Shown here in pieces: positions 18,559-26,416 of a stretch of 56,086 nucleotides of DNA. The DNA comes from Pseudomonas sp. HMWF032 (GTDB lineage Bacteria; Pseudomonadota; Gammaproteobacteria; Pseudomonadales; Pseudomonadaceae). The notes under the pieces were generated by a model that saw nothing but the letters and a program-made list of their open reading frames with translations, was not told the DNA's origin and did no database searches. A program made the position numbers and the translations under genes. Position 1 is the first letter of the stretch; each line of letters begins with the position of its first letter. The stretch lies in contig NZ_QAIG01000008.1 of NCBI RefSeq assembly GCF_003060885.1, forward strand, positions 508,657 to 564,742, written 5' to 3'.

Positions 18559-19335
18559 TTAGGACTTGCGGGAGGTAAACAGGCGGCTGAGCAAACCTCG
18601 CGGTTTAGCCTCGACGCTGGGCGCGGCCGCATCACGGCCGAGCACGATACAGGAGATATTGTCCTTGCCACCCATTTCGTTGGCCTGCGCCAGCAACTGT
18701 TCCACCAGCTCATCAAGGGTCTGGGCGTTGCTGCACAGCTGCTGGATCTGCACGTCGTCCAGCTCGCCGGTCAGACCATCGCTACACAGCAGCAGCAACT
18801 CATGCTCACCGAGCGAGCCTTGCAGCATGCCGATCTCCAGCGGCTGATCATCACGGCCCAGGCACTGCAGGATGACATTACGCTGTGGATGGCTACGCGC
18901 CACCTCGGCGCTCATCTGCCCGGCATCGATCATGGTCTGCACCCAGCTGTGATCGCGGGTCAGGCGCTCGATATGTCCAGCACTGACCCGATAGGCGCGG
19001 CTGTCGCCGACCCAGACAATGCTGAACGCCGCGCCAGCGAAGCGCACCGCCACGAGGGTTGTGCCCATGCCACGCTGCTCATCGGCGCGCGCCACGCTGA
19101 GAATCGCCCGATTGGCCGCATGCACCGCACCGAGCAATTCCTGACCTTCGGCGCAGGCCGCCTGCAGCACCTGTAATGCCAGGGCGCTGGCCACTTCGCC
19201 ACATTGATGACCGCCCATGCCGTCAGCAATCGCCCATAGATTCAGCTGCGGGCAACACAGCAGAGCGTCTTCATTGTGCCCACGCACCCGCCCAGGCACG
19301 CTCTGGCCGGCATAAATCAGCGCTTGTTCCATCAA
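18559..19335 (-). CDS. PP2C-family Ser/Thr protein phosphatase
   Basis: A 258-residue metal-dependent phosphatase that should reverse the neighbouring kinase. Motifs in order: GQSVPGRVRGHNEDALL, WAIADGMGGHQCGE (metal Asp and Gly), VWVGDSRAYRV, LTRDHSWVQ, LLLCSDGLTGELDD and the last metal motif GGKDNISCIVL. No membrane segment. It begins the set: 23 bases separate it from the kinase, so co-transcription is likely, and output is set by the balance of the two enzymes. Confidence 0.92.
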   Translation of the reverse strand: MMEQALIYAGQSVPGRVRGHNEDALLCCPQLNLWAIADGMGGHQCGEVASALALQVLQAACAEGQELLGAVHAANRAILSVARADEQRGMGTTLVAVRFAGAAFSIVWVGDSRAYRVSAGHIERLTRDHSWVQTMIDAGQMSAEVARSHPQRNVILQCLGRDDQPLEIGMLQGSLGEHELLLLCSDGLTGELDDVQIQQLCSNAQTLDELVEQLLAQANEMGGKDNISCIVLGRDAAAPSVEAKPRGLLSRLFTSRKS

Positions 19336-19612
19336 TGTCTCGACTCAGGGGTTCAACAGTCGCACTGCAAGCAGGCTGTGCGCGGCGTAATACGCCCATG
19401 ATGCGGCGGCACGCACAGGCTGTCACCGCCAGCCACCGATTTTGCCGGTGAACTGTTAACCAGTCGAATCCTGTCCTGCATCCAAGCCCCGGGTAACGCC
19501 CCCAGCTATTCACCCAACATGGGCGTAGACTCCTAAGTACCAACCTCGCCTCACCGCGAGGGAATGGCCCGCTCCAGAACATTCAACCACGACAGTGTCA
19601 GAGGTGAAGATC

Positions 19613-19744
19613 ATGAGCAAAGGTATGGACTCGAAGAAACAAGTGAAGAAAAAGCCGCTGAAAACCGCCAGCGAAAAGCGCATGGACAAAAAAGACAAGC
19701 AAGGTGCGAAAACCCTGCTCGGCAGCCACGCCGCCAATATCTGA
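19613..19744 (+). CDS. 43-residue Lys-rich small protein
   Basis: A short ORF starting at ATG 19613 with GAGGTGA six bases upstream and ending TGA at 19744. The product is highly basic (MSKGMDSKKQVKKKPLKTASE...), with fifteen Lys/Arg in 43 residues and no Cys. The strong ribosome site, codon use like real genes and its resemblance to small Lys-rich pseudomonad proteins beginning with a GMDSKK motif support it being real. Function unknown; nucleic-acid or ribosome binding is a guess from charge. Confidence 0.72.
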   Translation: MSKGMDSKKQVKKKPLKTASEKRMDKKDKQGAKTLLGSHAANI

Positions 19745-19767
19745 CGCACCGGTCTGAGGCAAGCACC

Positions 19768-20247
19768 ATGCTTGCGCTCAGGCATCCACTCACCGTCGCA
19801 CCCGTACCTGCCATGCACTACCGCCTACTCCCCGCCCCGCTTAAACCACTTGCCGACAAGTTCTACCGCAGCCAACACTCAGCCATGCGCGCCACTGCCG
19901 GCGCACAGCTGTGGGTGGCAGAAGATCGGGAAATCGTCGCCGCACTCTGCCTGCAGCAGGTCGCGCACGGACATTGGCTAACCAGCCTGCTGGTCGATAG
20001 CACGCAGCGTGGGCAAGGCGTGGCCCGCCGGTTGATCGAAGCAGCTCTGGCCGATTGTGCCGCTCCGGTCTGGCTGTTCTGCCATCCGCAGCTCAGCGAC
20101 TTCTACCTGCGCCTGGGCTTTGCGCCCTGCACCGAGCTGCCTCAACCATTGGCTGAGCGCCTGGCCCGCTATCAGCGCAGCAAAAGCCTGCAGGCATTCT
20201 TCCGCGCGCCTTGCCCAAGCCTTACAGCACAAGGACTGGAGCCTTAG
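19768..20247 (+). CDS. GNAT-family N-acetyltransferase
   Basis: A 159-residue acetyltransferase. The acetyl-CoA site is seen as LLVDSTQRGQGVARRLI (motif A, Q/R-x-x-G-x-G/A), and the C-terminal FYLRLGFAPC is typical motif B. Acceptor unknown. ATG 19768 has GAGG eight bases before it; ATG 19814 has no ribosome site. It lies 23 bases after the 43-residue gene and may be co-transcribed with it. Confidence 0.82.
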   Translation: MLALRHPLTVAPVPAMHYRLLPAPLKPLADKFYRSQHSAMRATAGAQLWVAEDREIVAALCLQQVAHGHWLTSLLVDSTQRGQGVARRLIEAALADCAAPVWLFCHPQLSDFYLRLGFAPCTELPQPLAERLARYQRSKSLQAFFRAPCPSLTAQGLEP

Positions 20248-20377
20248 TACCAAGTCAAACAGACACCATTTGGCAGGAACCAGCAAATACTGGCACTTTG
20301 CTCATTTTCACTATTGCCATCGCCAGGGCAAGCTCTGCATGCTTAGCTCATAACAACGACAACAATGGCCCCTACCT

Positions 20378-21415
20378 ATGCGCATATCGCGGCTACTCAG
20401 GCGTCTGCGTAACGATTTCCAGCTGTCCATCATTACCTTGATGGGCTTCTTTGGCGTGATGGGTATTTCCCCTTATGCCGTCTACCGGCTAGCCACCGGT
20501 AACTACCTGGTAGGCTTCGCCGACACCATAATTGTCGTCTCCACTGTGGTCGCAGTGCTCTATGCCTGGCGCACCGGTGACACGATCAAACCCGGCATTT
20601 ACTTGGCCACCATCTTCTCTGCCGGCGCAACGCTGATCGCCATCAATCTGGGCGTCAACGGCCTGTTCTGGATCTACCCGCTGATTCTCTTCAACTTCTT
20701 TATGGTTTCACCCACCAAGGCCTTGCTGGCCACCATTCTGGTGCTCATAACTTTGGTTGGTTACGGCCAGTTAAAGCCCGGCACGGTATTCGAAAGCGAC
20801 TACCAGATGGTTTCATTCCTGGTCACCAGCATGATGGCCAGCATCCTCAGCTTCGTATTTGCCTACCGCACCAGCAGCCAACGCGATCAGCTGCAACAAC
20901 TGGCCATCCAGGACCCGCTGACTGGCGCCCGTAACCGCCGGGCCATGAATGAAGAGCTGAAGATCGCCGCCTCCATCTACCGTCGCCACGGCAACAGCTA
21001 CGGCGTACTGGTGATGGACCTGGATCATTTCAAACGAATCAACGACAGCCACGGCCACCAGGCCGGCGATCAGGTGCTGGTGGACTTTGTCGGACTGATC
21101 AAAAGCTCATCGCGCAAGGAAGACCGGCTGTTCCGCTTCGGCGGCGAGGAATTCCTCCTCCTGCTGCCCAACACCGAGCATGCGGGCCTGCTGGCGGCCG
21201 CGCAACACCTGCAGCAGCAAGTGGCGCAGCACCTGCGCGGGCCTGGTGGAGCGGTGACCATGTCAGTCGGCGGGGCCATCCTGCGCCGCGATGAGCACTG
21301 GGAAACCCTGCTGCAGCGTGCCGATAAGCGTCTGTATCGCGCCAAGAATGCCGGGCGTAACTGCATCGTCATCGATGACGGTGTCGACAGGTCCAGCAGC
21401 CTGCCCATTACCTGA
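20378..21415 (+). CDS. Membrane diguanylate cyclase (GGDEF)
   Basis: A 345-residue inner-membrane protein: about five to six helices in the first 170 residues, then a GGDEF domain that makes cyclic di-GMP from two GTP. The active loop is FGGEEFLLLLP, with Glu in place of Asp as in many active enzymes. An RxxD inhibitory site (RKED) lies exactly five residues before it, so product feedback is expected. DPLTGARNRRAM and DLDHFKRINDSHGHQAGD are intact. No EAL domain. The membrane part is the likely sensor. The start context is weak. Confidence 0.92.
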   Translation: MRISRLLRRLRNDFQLSIITLMGFFGVMGISPYAVYRLATGNYLVGFADTIIVVSTVVAVLYAWRTGDTIKPGIYLATIFSAGATLIAINLGVNGLFWIYPLILFNFFMVSPTKALLATILVLITLVGYGQLKPGTVFESDYQMVSFLVTSMMASILSFVFAYRTSSQRDQLQQLAIQDPLTGARNRRAMNEELKIAASIYRRHGNSYGVLVMDLDHFKRINDSHGHQAGDQVLVDFVGLIKSSSRKEDRLFRFGGEEFLLLLPNTEHAGLLAAAQHLQQQVAQHLRGPGGAVTMSVGGAILRRDEHWETLLQRADKRLYRAKNAGRNCIVIDDGVDRSSSLPIT

Positions 21416-21475
21416 CCGCACGGTTTATCTTTGCTTACAACTTGCGCGGGAAAATTCGCGCGCGCGGCGGGTAAG

Positions 21476-21509
21476 GCTGTAACAACTCAGCGTTGTCTCT
21501 GTCTATTGG
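21476..21509 (+). promoter_or_regulatory. Candidate ECF-sigma promoter of msrBA
   Basis: GCTGTAAC (21476-21483) and GTCTATTGG (21501-21509), separated by 17 bases, lie 24 bases before the msrB ATG. This is the arrangement of ECF-type -35/-10 elements. The same bases at the same spacing occur before hvfA (45394-45427, minus strand). The promoter role is inferred from that match and position. Confidence 0.6.
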
Positions 21510-21533
21510 CCACACCTCACACAGAGCACCGCC

Positions 21534-22049
21534 ATGAAAAGACGCTCACTGCTCAAGGGGATGGCCCTGTTGCCAGCCCTGCCCCTGCTCGGCCACGCCT
21601 CGCTCAGCCTGGCGCAAGACACCGCCAGCAGCGTGATACCGCTGAATAAACCCCACAGCGACTGGCGCGATCTACTGACGCCCGAAGCCTATGCCGTGCT
21701 CTTCGAAGAAGACACCGAGGCCCCCGGCAGCAGCCCGCTGAATCAGGAAAAACGCGACGGCACCTACCTCTGCGCCGCCTGCTACCTGCCGCTGTTCGCC
21801 AGCCAGGACAAATATGAAAGCGGCACCGGCTGGCCCAGCTTTACCCAGCCAATTGCCGGCCACATGGGCACCAAGCGCGACTTCAAGCTGTTCTTCCCAC
21901 GCACCGAATACCACTGCGCACGCTGCGGCGGGCATCAGGGCCATGTCTTCGATGACGGCCCGAAACCGCGGGGCGAACGCTGGTGCAACAACGGCGTGGC
22001 CTTGCGCTTTATCCCGCAAGGCGAAGCCTTACCTGAGCTGCGGAGCTGA
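21534..22049 (+). CDS. msrB: Exported methionine-(R)-sulfoxide reductase MsrB (Tat signal)
   Basis: A 171-residue MsrB that reduces R-sulfoxide of methionine in proteins. The N-terminus MKRRSLLKG followed by a mild hydrophobic stretch and AQD is a twin-arginine signal, so it acts folded in the periplasm. Two CxxC zinc motifs (CAAC, CARC), SGTGWPSF and catalytic Cys in RWCNNGVAL are present. Its gene ends two bases before msrA, so the pair is one operon. Cytoplasmic MsrB proteins lack the leader. It is preceded by the ECF-type promoter candidate at 21476-21509. Confidence 0.93.
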   Translation: MKRRSLLKGMALLPALPLLGHASLSLAQDTASSVIPLNKPHSDWRDLLTPEAYAVLFEEDTEAPGSSPLNQEKRDGTYLCAACYLPLFASQDKYESGTGWPSFTQPIAGHMGTKRDFKLFFPRTEYHCARCGGHQGHVFDDGPKPRGERWCNNGVALRFIPQGEALPELRS

Positions 22050-22051
22050 AC

Positions 22052-22714
22052 ATGACTGTCATCCCCTCGACCTGGCGACGCCATCTGCTGGCTAGCAGCA
22101 TCCTCGCGCTGGGCGGCCTGCTGGCCGCCTGTGAACCCACCGCCGCGCAGGCGCCACAACCTCAGGCCAGTGCAACAACAGTTGAAAGCCCCGGTGTCGC
22201 GATCTTCGCTGGCGGCTGCTTCTGGTGCACTGAATCGGATTTCGACAAGGTCCCAGGGGTGATTGAAACCACCTCCGGCTACATCGGCGGGCATGTCGAC
22301 AACCCCACCTACGAGCAGGTCTCGGCCGGCAGCAGCGGGCATATCGAAGCAGTACGGGTGCGCTTCGACCCAAGCAAAACCAGCTACGCCCAGCTGCTGG
22401 AAGCCTTCTGGCCTACCATTGACCCAATCACGGCCAATGCCCAGTTCTGCGACCGCGGTCCGCAGTACCGCAGCGCGATCTTCTATAGCAACGGCGAAGA
22501 ACAGCAACTGGCCGAGGCCTCCAAGGCGACTCTGGATAAGTCCGGGCGTTTGCCAGCCCCGGTGGTCACAGAAATCCTCGCCGCCAGCACCTTTTACCCG
22601 GCCGAGGACTATCACCAGAACTATTACCAACGTAACCCGCTGCGCTACAACTACTACCGCAATGGCTGCGGTCGTGACCAACGCCTGGAAAAACTCTGGG
22701 GCAAAAAACAGTAA
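22052..22714 (+). CDS. msrA: Lipoprotein methionine-(S)-sulfoxide reductase MsrA
   Basis: A 220-residue MsrA for the S-sulfoxide. The signal peptide ends in lipobox LAAC (Cys27), so it should be a membrane-anchored lipoprotein facing the periplasm. The catalytic GGCFWCTE, the GGHVDNPTYEQV region and DPITANAQFCDRG are typical, and C-terminal Cys in NGCGRD may be the resolving residue. With MsrB it can repair both diastereomers of oxidised Met in envelope proteins. A cytoplasmic MsrA probably lies elsewhere in the genome. Confidence 0.92.
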   Translation: MTVIPSTWRRHLLASSILALGGLLAACEPTAAQAPQPQASATTVESPGVAIFAGGCFWCTESDFDKVPGVIETTSGYIGGHVDNPTYEQVSAGSSGHIEAVRVRFDPSKTSYAQLLEAFWPTIDPITANAQFCDRGPQYRSAIFYSNGEEQQLAEASKATLDKSGRLPAPVVTEILAASTFYPAEDYHQNYYQRNPLRYNYYRNGCGRDQRLEKLWGKKQ

Positions 22715-22722
22715 ACCGCCCC

Positions 22723-22750
22723 CATCAGCGGACCCTCGGGCCCGCTGATG
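22723..22750 (+). terminator. Hairpin after msrA (possible terminator)
   Basis: CATCAGCGG (22723-22731) pairs with CCGCTGATG (22742-22750). It is nine bases after the msrA stop. No T-run follows. Confidence 0.4.
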
Positions 22751-22835
22751 ACGCTGTATTCAGCCGCTGATACATAAGGGCAGCAATCGCCGCATCCGCT
22801 ATGGTTGAACTCACACCTTGCCCAGTGAGCACACC

Positions 22836-23273
22836 ATGGTACCGTTGAAACCCCTGTTCAAACTCACCTCGCTGATCGCTCTGAGCGGCTGGCTGATGCT
22901 GGTCTGTCTGCCGTTCTGGCCCTATACCGACGAACTGGTGCTGGGCCTCAGCGTGGTTCTACTGGCCATCGTCTATAGCTGGCTGCTGTTTGTCGCGATG
23001 CGCCAGCGCCCGGAGCCGGGTAGCGGCAGGCCCGGATTCTTCAGCCTCGGTGGAGTTCTATCTCTGCTGCGCCAACCCACAGCCGCACTGGCAGCCTGGA
23101 TACATATTCTGGCGTTCGATCTGATGGTCGGGCTGTATATCCGCCACGAAGGCGCCATCGCCGGCATCAGCCACTGGGCACTGCTGCCCTGCTATGTACT
23201 GACGCTGATGTTCGGCCCGCTGGGCCTGCTGGCGTTTCTAGGCTTACGCTGGGGCTTGGTGATGGTGGCCTGA
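22836..23273 (+). CDS. ABA4-like (DUF4281) membrane protein
   Basis: A 145-residue inner-membrane protein with four helices. The pattern W-IHILAFDLMVGLYI...LLPCYVLTLMFGPLGLL is the conserved core of the ABA4-like family, named for a plant neoxanthin-synthesis protein; the bacterial role is unknown. ATG 22836 replaces the TTG at 22818 found in the same frame. It stands alone between msrA and an intergenic repeat. Confidence 0.78.
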   Translation: MVPLKPLFKLTSLIALSGWLMLVCLPFWPYTDELVLGLSVVLLAIVYSWLLFVAMRQRPEPGSGRPGFFSLGGVLSLLRQPTAALAAWIHILAFDLMVGLYIRHEGAIAGISHWALLPCYVLTLMFGPLGLLAFLGLRWGLVMVA

Positions 23274-23281
23274 AGCTAGCC

Positions 23282-23473
23282 GGCCGTTGAGAATGTTGGC
23301 GAGGCAGTCGAGACAAGGCGCTAGATTAGTAACAGCCTACGGCTGTCCAAAGTGGCAAGGAAGCGGACTGGGCTGGCGCACGAGTTTACGAGCTGTAAAT
23401 AAACATTGCGAGACGCCGCGTCCCAGCCTGTTTTCAACGCAGTATCGGCAACGTAAGTAATTCTTCAACGGCC
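23282..23473. repeat. Intergenic inverted-end repeat, copy 2 (diverged)
   Basis: Ends GGCCGTTGAGAAT (23282-23294) and complementary ATTCTTCAACGGCC (23460-23473) enclose about 190 bp. The interior shares TTAGTAACAGCCT, GGAAGCGG and CAGCCTGTTTTC-CGCAGTA blocks, in order, with the copy at 2036-2205. It fills the whole gap between two convergent genes. Confidence 0.65.
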
Positions 23474-23475
23474 TG

Positions 23476-23811
23476 TTAGCGGCTGCGCTCATAGTATTCA
23501 GAGCTCTGCCCTGGATACTGCTGCACCCGGTAGCCATTGGGGTACTCGATCGTTTGCTTGATCGTCCCGCGATTTTCTATCGACTGACTGCCGTAGCGCT
23601 GCTCATGGCGCTGCAGGCCGTCGGGTAGGCGCTGCCCACCATAGAGGTTATGGCTTTCGATGGTCTGCGAACTGCCGATGCTGCCACTGGCACCGGGGCT
23701 GATATAGGTCTTCGGAATGACCCGCAGCGTCTGCGGCGCCTGCTGCTCGGCATACAGCGGAGTCACCAGCAGTAACCCCACCAGACTGACCACATATCTG
23801 CACATCGTCAT
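23476..23811 (-). CDS. Small periplasmic hypothetical protein
   Basis: From ATG 23811 (GAGG eight bases upstream) it encodes 111 residues: a signal peptide (MTMCRYVVSLVG..., cut near LYA), then a hydrophilic, Tyr/Gln/Ser-rich mature part (GSSQTIESHNLYGGQRLPDG, YPNGYRVQQYPGQSSEYYERS). No Cys in the mature chain. The repeated YGxQ and TIExxNxY elements suggest an extended or beta structure. Function unknown. Confidence 0.65.
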   Translation of the reverse strand: MTMCRYVVSLVGLLLVTPLYAEQQAPQTLRVIPKTYISPGASGSIGSSQTIESHNLYGGQRLPDGLQRHEQRYGSQSIENRGTIKQTIEYPNGYRVQQYPGQSSEYYERSR

Positions 23812-24095
23812 CACAACCTCTGCGCCATCGGCGCGCAACGAACTTAAAAGTTTGGCAACACCAGCCCACCAGCGGTTCCGACCGTTAATCCGGGAGAGGC
23901 GCACGCGAGCTGCTTAATCGCTCAAATAATGAGCAATCATCCTTGATTGGCGGAAAAGCACAAGCAACCCCAGGCGCCAGTGCAGGAAAACACCCTGTAA
24001 ACCCGCCGTACAGTTTCGCGATACCCGTCCCGCTTAATCTACGGAGCGTTTATTACTATCACGGGCTATGTATTCGCCTGAGCATCGCCAACCAG

Positions 24096-24632
24096 ATGAC
24101 TATCCGTATCGCTTTACTCCTTCTCGCTTGCCTCCCCGGCCTGGCGCTTGCTGAGCAATTCATCTGCCGGGTGATGACCATCAGCGAAGGCGACACCTTC
24201 AGTTGCCTGAACACTGACAACAAACGGCTACGAGTGCGCCTTGCGGAAATCGACGCACCAGAAAGAAAGCAGCCCTATGGCGACGAAGCCAAGCTGGCCC
24301 TGTCTGATCTGGTGTTGGAAAAGCAGGTAGTCCTGCATGTGCAAGAAGTCGACCGCTACGGCAGAACACTGGCTCGGGCCTATGTCAGCGGCGTTGATGT
24401 GAATTACACCCTGGTCGCACAGGGCGCCGCCTGGGCCTATACCAAACAGCTAAAAGATCACCGATTGAAAGATGCCGAGACCCTGGCCAGAAACATGGGC
24501 AAAGGCCTCTGGCAGCTTCCCGCCGAAGACATCGTCGCGCCCTGGGACTGGCGCTACGCCGGCAGAATTGAGGCACCGCAAAAAAGCAAAACAGGCCGAA
24601 CCGCGTCGTTCTCCCAGTTTGGTGACGGCTAA
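24096..24632 (+). CDS. Secreted thermonuclease-family protein (SNase fold)
   Basis: A 178-residue exported protein: signal peptide (MTIRIALLLLACLPGLALA), then one staphylococcal-nuclease OB-fold domain. The catalytic set is recognisable: RLAEIDAPE (Arg and Asp ligand), a Glu in the following helix, and DRYGRTLARAYV (second Arg). Substrates would be single- or double-stranded DNA or RNA in the envelope. A longer in-frame start at 23943 would place a non-signal leader ahead and has no good ribosome site. Confidence 0.85.
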   Translation: MTIRIALLLLACLPGLALAEQFICRVMTISEGDTFSCLNTDNKRLRVRLAEIDAPERKQPYGDEAKLALSDLVLEKQVVLHVQEVDRYGRTLARAYVSGVDVNYTLVAQGAAWAYTKQLKDHRLKDAETLARNMGKGLWQLPAEDIVAPWDWRYAGRIEAPQKSKTGRTASFSQFGDG

Positions 24633-24642
24633 CCGATTGATG

Positions 24643-24718
24643 TGGATGGGGAGACAGGAACCGAACCTGCGACCTTCGCGTTACGAGTGCACTGCTCTAG
24701 CGACTGAGCTACACCGGC
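24643..24718 (-). tRNA. Degenerate tRNA-Thr(CGU)-like gene, probably pseudo
   Basis: The minus strand gives a 76-base cloverleaf-like sequence ending in CCA. The D-stem GCTC/GAGC, the loop CTCGTAA with anticodon CGT and the T-stem are recognisable as tRNA-Thr. The acceptor arms, however, are GCCGGTG and CTCCCCA, of which only three of seven positions pair. The T-loop reads TTCGGTT, lacking the near-universal A58, and the anticodon stem has mismatches. It looks like a decaying copy rather than a working tRNA. A functional copy should exist elsewhere. Confidence 0.6.
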
Positions 24719-24855
24719 AAGATGCTCATTGAGTCGCGCAGTGCGCCAACTGCAACGCGACTCAAGCTGCCCCCTCAAGCCTAGCAAGCCAACTACAGAA
24801 CGTACGACTCACTGCTGGTACGCGGCCATGAGTCGTAAACGCAGAGAGCAACTGC

Positions 24856-25698
24856 TTACTTGCTCGGCAGTTCGATACGGTCTTCGTGGATCACGATGCG
24901 CCCCTGTTTGTACAAGCCGCCGATGGCTTTCTTGAAGTTGCCCTTGCTGACTCGAAACAGCCCGGCAATTTCTTCAGGTGAACTTTTGTCATTCACCTTG
25001 AGTACACCATCATGCTCGCGCAGTTTGGCCAAAATCTGTTCACCAAGGCTGCTGGCAGCTTCCTGGCCAACTGGCTGCAGGCTCAGGCTGATTTTGCCGT
25101 CGGCGCGCACTTCCTTGATAAAGCCTTTTTCCTGCATGCCGCTGCGCACAAACTTGAACAGTTCGTTCTTGTGGATCAGGCCCCAGTGCTTGCCATTGAT
25201 AATGGCCTTGAAGCCCATATCGGTGGATTCGGCCACCAACAGGTCGACTTCCTCGCCCGCCGTGTAGTTGGCCGGCACGTTATCCAGATAACGATCCAGG
25301 CGTGCAGTGGCGGTGATGCGCTTGCTGCGTTTATCGAGGAAGACATGCACCACGCAGTAATCACCGATCTGCAATGGGCGTTTTTCTTCGGAGTGCGGCA
25401 ACAACAAATCTTTTGGCAAACCCCAATTAAGGAATAAGCCCACGCGATTTATATCCACAACTTTCAAACTGGCAAATTCGCCCACCTGAACTTTTGGTTT
25501 TTCCGTGGTGGCAATTAATTTGTCTTCACTGTCCAAGTAAATAAAGACATTCAACCAGTCGTCCACTTCACTTGGGCTGTCGCTTGGGATATAGCGTTTT
25601 GGCAAGAGAATTTCGCCATCTGCGCCGCCATCCAGATACAGGCCAAAGTCGGTGTGCTTCACGACCTGCAAACTATTCATCCGTCCAATAACCGCCAT
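24856..25698 (-). CDS. cvfB: CvfB/YitL-type S1-domain RNA-binding protein
   Basis: A 280-residue cytoplasmic protein: tandem S1 OB-fold domains (about 1-70, 70-140 and 150-215) and a C-terminal winged helix (EEIAGLFRVSKGNFKKAIGGLYKQGRI). Hallmarks are TDFGLYLDGG, KRYIPSD, RVGLFLNWGLPKDLLLP and MGFKAIINGKHWGLIHKNE. CvfB in Gram-positives binds RNA and affects virulence gene expression; the pseudomonad role is not known. It starts at ATG 25698. Confidence 0.88.
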   Translation of the reverse strand: MAVIGRMNSLQVVKHTDFGLYLDGGADGEILLPKRYIPSDSPSEVDDWLNVFIYLDSEDKLIATTEKPKVQVGEFASLKVVDINRVGLFLNWGLPKDLLLPHSEEKRPLQIGDYCVVHVFLDKRSKRITATARLDRYLDNVPANYTAGEEVDLLVAESTDMGFKAIINGKHWGLIHKNELFKFVRSGMQEKGFIKEVRADGKISLSLQPVGQEAASSLGEQILAKLREHDGVLKVNDKSSPEEIAGLFRVSKGNFKKAIGGLYKQGRIVIHEDRIELPSK

Positions 25699-26020
25699 GA
25701 TGCCCTACCCTCATTACCAAGCCGGCATTCTAGACGAGTCGCCCCTGAATTTCTCGACAACCCGGCACATATGCCAACGCCTAAACGCGTGTTGGTCGGT
25801 GCAACTGACCAGTGGCGGGCTACGCCACTTCGCGCATTGGGAAAATCTGTGCAGGCATGTGTAGTCAATTAAAACAATTACTTAGTGAACTGCTGCTGTA
25901 TTAAATCAACCCGCTGAAAAATTATTCCTCGGCACAACACGACATCCGGTCTTTATTTACCAAGCAATTGTCAAGCATTTCGAGTACCATGCGCGGCCAA
26001 ATTAATTTTTAAATAGGTTA
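25699..26020. other. Intergenic region without gene, AT-rich right half
   Basis: These 322 bases separate divergent cvfB and a short plus-strand gene. From about 25865 the composition is AT-rich (AATTAAAACAATTACTTAG, AAATTAATTTTTAAATAGG). Both genes must have promoters here, but I see no convincing operator, RNA gene or repeat. Confidence 0.4.
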
Positions 26021-26209
26021 ATGGCCGTCATGCGCGTAAAAGCATCCAACAGTAAACCCAAGCCGGCACCAGCCGTGGAAACCAGCGCCTCGATCGACGC
26101 ACAAATCGAGGCCTTCCTGAAGTCTGGTGGGGAAATCCAGCAAATCGCCAAAGGTGTCAGCGGCCAGGTGTATGGCACCACCAAGCAGATCACCATCGGC
26201 AAGAAGTAA
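26021..26209 (+). CDS. 62-residue protein with SutA-like FLxxGG motif
   Basis: A small soluble protein: a Lys/Pro-rich start, then SIDAQIEAFLKSGGEIQQIAKG and a short basic end. The EAFLxSGGxIQxI helix-turn resembles the motif in SutA, the small RNA-polymerase-binding regulator of slow-growing Pseudomonas, but this protein lacks the acidic N-terminal half of SutA. A regulator role is inference. It is expected to be conserved in Pseudomonas. The start at 26021 is chosen as the first ATG after the AT-rich leader. Confidence 0.65.
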   Translation: MAVMRVKASNSKPKPAPAVETSASIDAQIEAFLKSGGEIQQIAKGVSGQVYGTTKQITIGKK

Positions 26210-26416
26210 CGCGTTCTGGCCATGCAGCGCTTTGCTCGCAATGACAAGGCGCTGGCCAGTGCTTGATTGAACCTCTCCCTCCCCCGCTGTTTTATCCATT
26301 TACACCTAGCCCTCTGGCGCTTAGCACAACCTTGTTTCAGAATCATGTCAGCCCGCATCTTGCGGCTGTTTCGGCATTGCCGTTGCTGAATGATGGCGAA
26401 TGCCCCAGGAGTACCC

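Noticed and set aside
21534..22714. MsrAB fusion protein
   Set aside because: A stop and new start separate the two genes by two bases, and each has its own export signal.
24643..24718. Attachment site of an integrated element
   Set aside because: No integrase or second copy of the tRNA end is seen nearby; left as a degenerate tRNA.
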